Origin: Altererythrobacter sp.
Lineage (GTDB): Bacteria > Pseudomonadota > Alphaproteobacteria > Sphingomonadales > Sphingomonadaceae
Length of the DNA: 7,609 bases
Reading direction: 5' to 3'
Assembly: GCA_011524425.1 (NCBI GenBank)
Contig: WTKI01000152.1
Location: 1 to 7,609 of the forward strand
Every line of letters starts with the position of its first letter. Position 1 is the stretch's first letter. Under the pieces are notes generated by a model, which worked only from the letters and a program-made list of their open reading frames with translations, made no database searches and was not told the origin of the DNA. Below, in pieces: positions 1 through 4,951 of the stretch. A program made the translations under genes and the position numbers.

Positions 1-299
1 CTTCAGGTCTTGCAGATATAGCGACCTACGCCGATGGGCTTGGCGCGCATTATTCCAAGATCCTCAATCCTGACGGCACGCCGACGGCTCTGGTGACAGA
101 TGCCAAAGCTGTCGGCCTGTTGGTGCATGCGTGGACCTTGCGGCCTGAAAACGCCTTTCTGCCAGAGCCTTTGCGCTCAAATGGAGGCGATGCAGCGCAT
201 GGCGATGCGATGACGCTGATCAGCATGCTGGAAGCTGCAGGCGTGGATGGCATCTTTCATGATGCACCGGCATTGGGTGTAAAAGCGCGCGGCGAATAG
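1..299 (+). CDS. Glycerophosphodiester phosphodiesterase family protein, C-terminal part
   Basis: This is the 3' end of a gene cut by the window edge; 98 residues are readable in the frame that starts at base 3, followed by a TAG stop. The family hydrolyses glycerophosphodiesters to glycerol 3-phosphate plus an alcohol, and the GlpQ branch is periplasmic. The visible part carries the closing motifs of the GDPD TIM barrel: GLLVHAWTLRPENAFLP, matching the GlpQ-type pattern of a V-H-x-[WY]-T-x-R-x-[ED]-N strand, then a GD element, then GVDGIFHDAP, which corresponds to the final GVDGxFTDxP strand. The catalytic N-terminal His and Glu/Asp residues lie outside the window, so catalytic competence and a signal peptide cannot be checked. 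It converges on the transporter gene with 7 bp between stops, leaving no room for a terminator in the gap. Family assignment is confident; the exact orthologue (glpQ versus ugpQ type) is less so, and the long loop after WTLRPENAFLP favours the GlpQ type. Confidence 0.85.
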   Translation, partial: SGLADIATYADGLGAHYSKILNPDGTPTALVTDAKAVGLLVHAWTLRPENAFLPEPLRSNGGDAAHGDAMTLISMLEAAGVDGIFHDAPALGVKARGE

Positions 300-306
300 C
301 GAGGCG

Positions 307-1626
307 CTAGCTCATCGCAGGTTCGGGCTCTGCATCCACCGGACGCCCACCTATCCGCAACATCAGGATGAAGACCACTCCGGCTATGTAGAGTGCTGCT
401 ACGGTTCCGAGCACCATCGCCAGTTCATCCGCGCCTCCAAGCCATGCAAAGATTGTCGCGCCCAGCGACACTGGCAAGTTGGAGATCGAGTTGTAGATGG
501 TGAATTGCGTTGCTGCGACCCGCTCGTCCGATAGCTGCATCCGCAAAGGGTTCGACGTGATGCTGGAGAGCGTGAGGAGGATCGAATAGACGCATGCCAT
601 TGCAATAAAGCCGATTGGTGTGGTCCAAATTGCCATTCCGAAGATTAGAAAAACAGCCAATCCGACGAAACACAAGTCGACACCCGCGTAAGACAGTCTT
701 GGCCCAAAGCGGACTGTCAAAACGCTGCCAACGCCAATCGCTATGATTGCCATGACGAGATCAACCGTTGAAATCATGGCTGAATAACTTGCCGTATCAT
801 AATTTACGTAGCTGACAGCTAGGATGGGCACGAGCGGTATCAATATTCCGGCAGCGGTTCTGCCGAAGCAAGCGGCTGCGACCAGGATCAGGCTGTCGCG
901 CTTGATAAGCGACAGAAATGTGACTTTCAGGATTGGCCACCAAGCGCCAACATTGTTCGCCAGGTTGATGGGATGCGTTTCGCCTTTGCTCCATGGGAAG
1001 CGTTTTTCTCCCGGCCTTTCCTGTACCAGGCATGCATAGATTGTGATTATGAGCACAACAGGGATGAAGGCAAAGAAAGTCGCCTGACTACCATAATATT
1101 GCAAGCCGAACCCGGCCGCAGCGCCAGAAATGGCCCGAGACACGGTCTGCCCGCCAAACATGAAAGCGCTGGCCGTGCCCTGATCCTTTTCCGGCAGGAT
1201 ATCAACCGCGAGGCCGTCTACCGCTACATCCTGCGATGCGGCGCCGCCCATAATCAGGAAAGTCGCGACAAGGATCGTATCCAGATCGTCGACACCCGGC
1301 GCAAGAATTGCGGCTATCGCAAAGCCTGCGATCATCAGACCTTGCGAAAAAATCAGCCATGCGCGCCTGCGGCCCATGGAGAGATAGGCGTAGCGGTCAA
1401 AGATTGCCGCCGGGATCCACTTAAAGCTCCATGGCAAATAGGCCATAGCCACAACCGCCGCGACATCGGCATCGGGCGCTCCATTAGCTGCCAACCAGGC
1501 AGGCAGAGCGATCACTGTGATTCCGGTTGGCAGTCCCTGACCGAAATAGAATAGGAAAAACGAAAACAGTCGGACGATCTTGTTCTCGGACAGGATCAGT
1601 CCGTTTACCCCAGCGCTTTGTGTCAA
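307..1626 (-). CDS. AmpG-like major facilitator superfamily permease
   Basis: The 439-residue product is a polytopic inner-membrane protein with about 12 hydrophobic segments. It resembles the AmpG/PAT1 branch of the MFS, whose best-known member imports anhydromuropeptides from the periplasm for peptidoglycan recycling. Supporting motifs are FYFGQGLPTGI in the first helix, KWIPAAIFDRY followed by the basic loop GRRRAW (MFS motif A position), and ASQDVAVDGLAVDILP, which corresponds to the (A/T)QDxAxDxxxVxxL element of AmpG proteins. The true substrate is unknown; sphingomonads carry several AmpG-like paralogues. The only plausible start is TTG (1626-1624 read on the minus strand): an in-frame TAG lies about 13 codons upstream, no ATG or GTG intervenes, and GGGGA sits 6 nt before the TTG. 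The next in-frame Met, in the segment MAYLPW, would delete the first helix. It lies 80 bp downstream of ubiG on the same strand with no convincing terminator between, so co-transcription is possible. No ampD- or nagZ-like neighbour is present to support a peptidoglycan role. Confidence 0.85.
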   Translation of the reverse strand: MTQSAGVNGLILSENKIVRLFSFFLFYFGQGLPTGITVIALPAWLAANGAPDADVAAVVAMAYLPWSFKWIPAAIFDRYAYLSMGRRRAWLIFSQGLMIAGFAIAAILAPGVDDLDTILVATFLIMGGAASQDVAVDGLAVDILPEKDQGTASAFMFGGQTVSRAISGAAAGFGLQYYGSQATFFAFIPVVLIITIYACLVQERPGEKRFPWSKGETHPINLANNVGAWWPILKVTFLSLIKRDSLILVAAACFGRTAAGILIPLVPILAVSYVNYDTASYSAMISTVDLVMAIIAIGVGSVLTVRFGPRLSYAGVDLCFVGLAVFLIFGMAIWTTPIGFIAMACVYSILLTLSSITSNPLRMQLSDERVAATQFTIYNSISNLPVSLGATIFAWLGGADELAMVLGTVAALYIAGVVFILMLRIGGRPVDAEPEPAMS

Positions 1627-1630
1627 TTCA

Positions 1631-1663
1631 GTTCCCCACTGAAAGCGGCCCCATTTGGGAAAC
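1631..1663 (-). promoter_or_regulatory. Inverted repeat covering the transporter Shine-Dalgarno
   Basis: On the minus strand GTTTCCC (1663-1657) can pair with GGGGAAC (1637-1631): seven pairs including one G-U, around a 19-nt loop. The right arm contains the GGGGA Shine-Dalgarno of the TTG-started transporter, so folding would hide the ribosome site. The pairing is seen directly; a regulatory role is inference. A short competing hairpin, CCC-AAAT-GGG, lies inside the same stretch. Confidence 0.25.
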
Positions 1664-1706
1664 TACGCACAAACCAGCATAAGACCAGCAAAAATCGCGC
1701 GAGCGG

Positions 1707-2444
1707 CTAAGATTGGCGGATTTCTACAATGTAGTTAAGCGACAGGTCGTCGCTAAGATGCAAGCCTTTGCCGGGCCTCCATGTAATGCCACGCGGCTGG
1801 CCCATCTTCAGATCGATTTCGCTGAGCAGGTCTGCCAGCTCGTCAGGTGTGATGAAATCGTTCCAGTCATGGGTTCCTTTCGGAACATAGCCAACGGCTT
1901 CCGCCCCTTCCACCAGCAAGGCGCGGCTAGCGAGTGTCCGGTTGGGCGTGGACATCACCATCAAGCCTTCTGGCGCCAAGCGAGCGGCCAGATCGCGCAG
2001 GAAAGCTGCTTTGTCCGCAACATGCTCAATCACTTCAAGCGAAGTCACAAGATCGAACTGGCCGATATCGAGGCTGGCAAGCTCGCCGGCCATATAACGG
2101 ATATCGAGGCCTGCGCCTTGGGCATGTGCGCTTGCGACACCGATATTCTCTATGGATGCATCAACGCCGGTGACTGTCGCGCCCAGCCGCGCCAGCGGCT
2201 CGCACAGCAATCCGGCCCCGCAGCCCACGTCCAGTGCACTCTTGGCTGCGAGCGGCTTAGCGCTGCGAATATCTCCGCCCCAATGCAGGTCTATCGCTTC
2301 GCGAATGTAGCCAAGGCGCACCGGGTTGACTTGATGAAGCGAGGCCATCGGACCCTTGGGGTTCCACCATTCACGCGCGAGCGTGCTGAAATGGGCGGCT
2401 TCCTCTGGCCGGATAGTTACATTTGTGACATTTGCCTTATTCAT
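1707..2444 (-). CDS. ubiG: UbiG: bifunctional 2-polyprenyl-6-hydroxyphenol methylase / 3-demethylubiquinol 3-O-methyltransferase
   Basis: The 245-residue protein is a class I SAM-dependent methyltransferase that performs both O-methylation steps of ubiquinone biosynthesis, at the cytoplasmic face of the membrane. The N-terminal signature is classic UbiG: HFSTLAREWWNPKGPMASLHQVNPVRLGYI (residues 18-47, read here as HFSTLAREWW then LHQVNPVR). The SAM site follows: motif I DVGCGAG at 72-78, the acidic end of strand 2 in GVDAS (Asp95), then SLEVIEHV, and a late STPNRT strand typical of the family. Length matches the usual 240-250 residues. The ATG start is supported by AGGGA six nt upstream. Residues 5-10 are a small tandem NVTNVT duplication. 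It is divergent from lysC and probably heads a transcript that may include the downstream transporter. Function by homology is secure. Confidence 0.96.
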   Translation of the reverse strand: MNKANVTNVTIRPEEAAHFSTLAREWWNPKGPMASLHQVNPVRLGYIREAIDLHWGGDIRSAKPLAAKSALDVGCGAGLLCEPLARLGATVTGVDASIENIGVASAHAQGAGLDIRYMAGELASLDIGQFDLVTSLEVIEHVADKAAFLRDLAARLAPEGLMVMSTPNRTLASRALLVEGAEAVGYVPKGTHDWNDFITPDELADLLSEIDLKMGQPRGITWRPGKGLHLSDDLSLNYIVEIRQS

Positions 2445-2449
2445 TCCAC

Positions 2450-2470
2450 GTCCCTAACAGCGCGCGGGAC
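2450..2470. promoter_or_regulatory. Inverted repeat in the ubiG/lysC divergent gap
   Basis: GTCCC (2450-2454) and GGGAC (2466-2470) form a perfect 5-bp inverted repeat around an 11-nt spacer, in a divergent intergenic region of 53 bp (2445-2497). On the ubiG transcript the arm nearer the start contains the AGGGA Shine-Dalgarno, so the repeat could be an RNA hairpin masking it. As DNA it could be an operator shared by the two genes. The gap is too short for two separate promoters; I saw no convincing -35/-10 pair, so at least one promoter probably lies inside the opposite gene. Confidence 0.25.
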
Positions 2471-2497
2471 CTGAAACCAGCAGGAGCGAGCGAGAAA

Positions 2498-3778
2498 TTG
2501 GCCCGCATCGTTATGAAATTCGGCGGCACCTCCATGGCGGGGACGGAACGCATTCGGCGCGTGGCGCAAATCGTGCGCAAGCAGCAGGCTGCAGGCCATG
2601 AAGTCGCAGTCGTGGTTTCGGCTATGGCAGGCGAGACTGACCGCCTTGTCAATTTCTGCCGAGAGGCAAACGCTTTGTATGATCCGGCGGAATATGACGT
2701 GGTCGTTGCAAGCGGCGAGCAGGTCACTAGCGGCTTGCTCGCTCTGACGCTGCAGTCTCTGGGCTGTAAAGCGCGCAGCTGGTTGGGCTGGCAAGTGCCC
2801 GTGAAAACGATTGAAGCGCATGCAAAGGCACGGGTCGAAACAATCGATTCGCCTGAATTGCTGGAAAGCCTCGCGCGCGGAGAAATTGCCGTCATTCCCG
2901 GTTTTCAGGGCGTCAGCGCTGAAGGGCGCATCACGACAATGGGTAGAGGCGGGTCTGACACATCCGCTGTGGCTGTGGCTGCTGCTATCAAAGCGGACCG
3001 GTGTGACATCTACACCGATGTTGACGGGGTCTACACCACTGACCCGCGTATCGTTGCCAAGGCGAAGAAGCAGAAGGCAGTTACTTACGAAGAAATGCTG
3101 GAGCTCGCCTCGGTCGGTGCGAAGGTCTTGCAAACCCGCTCTGTTGGCCTCGCAATGAAAGAAGGCGTTCGCTTGCAAGTGCTGTCCAGCTTTTTAGGCG
3201 ATGATGCTATTCCGGCCGACGAATTGCCCGGCACGATGATCGTGTCCGATGATGAAATGAACACCTTAGTGGAGAACGGCGAAATGGAACGCCAGCTTGT
3301 TACCGGTATCGCGCATGACAAGAATGAAGCGAAGATCATCCTAACTCGCGTACCTGATAAGCCAGGAGCGGTGGCGCATATCTTCGAGCCTTTGGCCGAT
3401 GCATCCATCAATGTCGATATGATCATTCAAAACGTGGGCCGCGACAAAGGCGAAACCGATGTGACCTTTACAGTCCCGCAAGCTGACCTCGCGCGGGCGC
3501 AGGCTTTGCTGGAAGACAGAAGCGAAGATATCGGCTTCAACCGGATTATCACTGACAGCAAGATCGCAAAGATCAGTGTGGTGGGCGTAGGGATGAAAAG
3601 CCATGCCGGTGTTGCCAGCAGTATGTTCCGCGCGCTCAGTGACCGCGGCATCAACATTCAAGCTATCTCGACTTCAGAGATCAAAGTCAGCGTGCTGATT
3701 GACGAAGACGAGACAGAGCTGGCAGTTCGCGTTTTGCATACCGCTTACGGCCTCGACGGAGAAGACGAGGCCGCATAG
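2498..3778 (+). CDS. lysC: Aspartate kinase with two ACT domains (aspartokinase)
   Basis: Aspartokinase phosphorylates L-aspartate in the first step towards lysine, diaminopimelate, threonine and methionine. From the chosen TTG start the protein has 426 residues. The amino-acid kinase domain (about 1-240) shows KFGGTS (7-12, ATP site), SAMAGETDRL, the SGEQ segment, GRGGSDTSA (149-157) and TDVDGVYTTDPR (173-184). Two ACT domains follow, about 269-345 and 359-425, which in this monofunctional type bind lysine and/or threonine for feedback inhibition. TTG at 2498 is preferred because AGGAG (2482-2486) lies 11 nt upstream and the N-terminus becomes (M)ARIVMKFGGTSMAG, the form usual in alphaproteobacterial orthologues. 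An ATG at 2432 is in frame but would overlap the ubiG start and add an unsupported extension; ATG 2513 is possible but far from the ribosome site. No homoserine dehydrogenase domain is fused. It appears monocistronic. Confidence 0.95.
   Translation: MARIVMKFGGTSMAGTERIRRVAQIVRKQQAAGHEVAVVVSAMAGETDRLVNFCREANALYDPAEYDVVVASGEQVTSGLLALTLQSLGCKARSWLGWQVPVKTIEAHAKARVETIDSPELLESLARGEIAVIPGFQGVSAEGRITTMGRGGSDTSAVAVAAAIKADRCDIYTDVDGVYTTDPRIVAKAKKQKAVTYEEMLELASVGAKVLQTRSVGLAMKEGVRLQVLSSFLGDDAIPADELPGTMIVSDDEMNTLVENGEMERQLVTGIAHDKNEAKIILTRVPDKPGAVAHIFEPLADASINVDMIIQNVGRDKGETDVTFTVPQADLARAQALLEDRSEDIGFNRIITDSKIAKISVVGVGMKSHAGVASSMFRALSDRGINIQAISTSEIKVSVLIDEDETELAVRVLHTAYGLDGEDEAA
3271..3286 (+). promoter_or_regulatory. 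Possible internal ribosome site for a LysC beta (ACT-only) subunit
   Basis: GGAG (3271-3274) precedes an in-frame ATG (3284-3286) by 9 nt. Translation from it would give a 164-residue protein beginning MERQLVTGIAHD and holding exactly the two ACT domains. Bacillus and Corynebacterium aspartokinases of this class are alpha2beta2, with the beta subunit made from an in-frame internal start of similar size. The site is seen in the sequence; its use here is inference. Confidence 0.3.
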
Positions 3779-3805
3779 GAACGCTGCGGGTCGTTACTAT
3801 CCGCT

Positions 3806-3893
3806 AAAGCTTCCAACTATCCTTTCCATTGGTAGTAGCGCGTTTGTCGTGCGCCCGCTGTAAGGTTGGCAGAGCTTTCATTTGCCCTTTTTT
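3806..3893 (+). terminator. Candidate lysC terminator / structured 3' region
   Basis: AAAGCT-T-CCAAC (3806-3817) is the inverted complement of GTTGG-CAG-AGCTTT (3865-3878), giving 11 pairs interrupted by a small internal loop. The enclosed 47 nt contains a smaller GC hairpin, GCGCG-TTTGT-CGTGC. A run of six T follows at 3888-3893. The long loop and the 9-nt gap before the T run make this an imperfect intrinsic terminator, but it is the best candidate in the 217-bp gap behind lysC. It could instead be a 3' UTR element. Confidence 0.35.
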
Positions 3894-3914
3894 CCAGCCG
3901 AATTGCTTGGAAAA
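3890..3914. repeat. 7-bp perfect inverted repeat upstream of the PilZ-XRE gene
   Basis: TTTTCCA (3890-3896) and TGGAAAA (3908-3914) are perfect inverted copies around an 11-nt spacer. It lies about 80 bp before the PilZ-XRE start, a reasonable place for an operator, and its left arm overlaps the T run of the preceding terminator-like structure. The rest of the gap (3915-3995) holds no recognisable promoter that I would commit to. Confidence 0.3.
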
Positions 3915-3995
3915 CTAACTAATCCTTAACTCCATGGTCCGAGGTTCGATGGTGACGCGCGCACGGCTTGCGCCCGCTTACAAGGAACCCCGCCC

Positions 3996-4658
3996 ATGTC
4001 AGTCAAAGGCCATCTTCAAAATCGTTCTTCTGTCGAGGCTCGCGGCGCCGCGAGGCGTGAATTGCGGCTGGAAACACGCGGTGTTCTTGAAGGCGGTGCT
4101 CAAGCCAACCTGACCGCGCACAATATTTCGACATCGGGCATGCTGGTCGAGACGTCTCAGGACCTTTCGGTCGGAGAGCGTTTGGCGATCCAGCTGCCGG
4201 AAGCTGGCGAGGTTACTGCCGAAGTGGTTTGGTCCAGCGATAAACTGTTTGGTTGCCGTTTCACACAGCCCATTTCTGCCGCTGCTCTGGCTGCGTCTCA
4301 ATTGCGCGGTGATGCCTTGGGGACACTCAACCTCAGTGGCGCCCCATCCAAGCTTGGCGGCGCAGCTTTTGGCAAGCGTTTGGAGCAGATGCGCAAAGGC
4401 AAAGGAATGACTTTGTCCGACGTTGCCGAGCGCCTGGGCGTTAGCAAGCCGACGGTCTGGGCGTGGGAAAAGGGCAAGGCTCGCCCCATTGAAGATCGCT
4501 TTCCGGCTCTGGCCCGGGTGCTAGGCATTGAACAGGATGAATTGCTTGGCATGGCTAGCCCGTCTGCTGCTCAGGAAACGCTGGAAGAAGCACGCGCGCT
4601 GATTGCCGAAGCCTTTGGCGTGACCACGGACAAAATCCGCGTGATGGTAGAGCTGTAA
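3996..4658 (+). CDS. PilZ domain - XRE helix-turn-helix fusion, putative c-di-GMP-responsive transcriptional regulator
   Basis: The 220-residue protein joins two domains. Residues about 15-95 form a PilZ domain: the arginine motif RxxxR occurs as R16-GAA-R20 and R20-REL-R24, and the second motif [DN]xSxxG is N43-I-S45-TS-G48 followed by MLVE. These two motifs are the known c-di-GMP contacts of PilZ proteins, and both are intact. After a linker of about 30 residues, 125-185 is an XRE/Cro-type helix-turn-helix (FGKRLEQMRKGKGMTLSDVAERLGVSKPTVWAWEKG), with recognition helix SKPTVWAWEKGKAR. The tail (194-220) is a predicted helix plus a short strand ending DKIRVMVEL, possibly for dimerisation. AAGGAA lies 8 nt before the ATG. 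There is no signal peptide or membrane segment, so it is cytoplasmic. The next gene downstream encodes a GGDEF-type protein. Domain calls are confident; c-di-GMP control of DNA binding is inference and the target promoters are unknown, though the flanking gaps are natural candidates. Confidence 0.85.
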   Translation: MSVKGHLQNRSSVEARGAARRELRLETRGVLEGGAQANLTAHNISTSGMLVETSQDLSVGERLAIQLPEAGEVTAEVVWSSDKLFGCRFTQPISAAALAASQLRGDALGTLNLSGAPSKLGGAAFGKRLEQMRKGKGMTLSDVAERLGVSKPTVWAWEKGKARPIEDRFPALARVLGIEQDELLGMASPSAAQETLEEARALIAEAFGVTTDKIRVMVEL

Positions 4659-4740
4659 AAGCCTCCGTAGCCTATCAAATATCGTTCCGGATTGCATTGT
4701 AATTCCGTCGATTCCTAGGGGCTTTCACGAGGTGCGAGCG

Positions 4741-4782
4741 ATGACACGTGCCAATATTATGGTAAACGGAATCAGTTGCTGA
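4741..4782 (+). other. Possible 13-codon leader ORF
   Basis: An ATG at 4741, preceded by GAGGTG with a 6-nt spacer, opens a reading frame MTRANIMVNGISC that ends with TGA at 4780-4782. The stop falls inside the GAATCA/TGATTC hairpin, and the long stem begins 12 nt further on. This geometry resembles a translated leader placed before an attenuator, but no run of identical codons is present and the ribosome site alone could be chance in a 293-bp gap. Confidence 0.2.
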
Positions 4783-4785
4783 TTC
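4769..4785. repeat. Perfect inverted repeat GAATCA-GTTGC-TGATTC
   Basis: Six base pairs with a 5-nt spacer, seen directly. It can act as a short RNA hairpin or as a dyad operator in the region upstream of the PAS-GGDEF gene. No T run follows, so it is not an intrinsic terminator. Confidence 0.4.
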
Positions 4786-4793
4786 GAATGTTA

Positions 4794-4899
4794 GCCTAGT
4801 AATATTACGTAGTTAACACAGTTATCTGGCTCCTTTCTCGGGCTTTTCTCCGAGTAATTGTGGATCGGGAGAACTGTTTAGTTAAATTTATTACTAGGC
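4794..4899 (+). ncRNA. Candidate structured leader RNA or sRNA: long nested inverted repeat
   Basis: The outer arms GCCTAGTAATA (4794-4804) and TATTACTAGGC (4889-4899) pair perfectly over 11 bp. Moving inward, TTAAC (4813-4817) pairs with GTTAA (4881-4885), ACAGTT (4818-4823) with AACTGT (4872-4877) across a 3-nt bulge, CTCC with GGAG (4868-4871) immediately inside, and an apical hairpin CTCGG (4837-4841)/CCGAG (4850-4854) closes an 8-nt loop. All arms are nested in the right order, which is more than one would expect from unrelated short repeats. The element ends 52 nt before the ATG of the PAS-GGDEF gene, consistent with a 5' UTR structure. Alternatives are a free-standing sRNA, a cruciform-type protein site, or a short MITE-like insertion; no target-site duplication was found at its edges. 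Confidence 0.35.
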
Positions 4900-4933
4900 A
4901 GGCTTGGAGTTAGTAGAGGGATAACACGTCAAA

Positions 4934-4950
4934 GCCGGGGGCAAATCGGC
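4934..4950 (+). promoter_or_regulatory. Small hairpin holding the PAS-GGDEF ribosome site in its loop
   Basis: GCCG (4934-4937) pairs with CGGC (4947-4950), presenting GGGGCAAAT in the loop just before the ATG at 4952. The only Shine-Dalgarno-like sequence of this gene is the G run at 4937-4941, so the structure bears directly on initiation. The stem is only 4 bp, so the effect could be slight. Confidence 0.25.
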
Positions 4951-4951
4951 C

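Larger units (their letters stand above)
4659..4951. other. AT-rich 293-bp intergenic region with nested inverted repeats
   Basis: The gap between the PilZ-XRE and PAS-GGDEF genes is clearly more AT-rich than the flanking genes. It holds, in order, no clear terminator just after the stop, a possible 13-codon leader ORF (4741-4782), a 6-bp perfect inverted repeat, a nested long stem (4794-4899) and a small hairpin at the ribosome site of the next gene. Two AATATT-centred near-palindromes occur at 4751-4762 and 4799-4808. I did not recognise a known riboswitch or tRNA-like element in it. Confidence 0.6.

Noticed and set aside
296..330. Shared terminator hairpin between the convergent phosphodiesterase and transporter genes
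   Set aside because: Only short GC-rich self-complementary bits (around GCGCTAGC) occur, with no T run on either strand.
973..1554. 193-codon plus-strand ORF antisense to the transporter
   Set aside because: Low-complexity basic translation with no domain; a shadow of the well-supported minus-strand membrane protein.
2417..2434. 9-bp tandem duplication (TTACATTTG/TGACATTTG) considered as an operator
   Set aside because: It lies in ubiG codons and simply encodes the NVTNVT repeat; no independent support for a binding site.
1713..2474. 253-codon plus-strand ORF antisense to ubiG
   Set aside because: It spans nearly the whole of ubiG in opposite orientation; the translation is cysteine- and histidine-rich with no recognisable motif.
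2432..2497. In-frame ATG extension of lysC starting at 2432 (MPYSFHVPNSARD...)
   Set aside because: It would overlap the divergent ubiG start, lacks a ribosome site, and adds residues unlike the normal aspartokinase N-terminus. TTG 2498 with AGGAG fits better.
2441..3178. 245-codon minus-strand ORF antisense to lysC
   Set aside because: No family features, and the opposite strand encodes a full set of aspartokinase motifs.
3779..3805. GGAAC at 3778-3782 as a general-stress sigma (EcfG) -35 element
   Set aside because: The nearest GTT is about 10 bp downstream, not at the 16-17 bp spacing those promoters need.
4749..4900. GEMM-type c-di-GMP riboswitch in the PAS-GGDEF leader
   Set aside because: I looked for the conserved tetraloop and receptor sequences of c-di-GMP-I and -II classes and did not find them; only a generic nested stem is visible.
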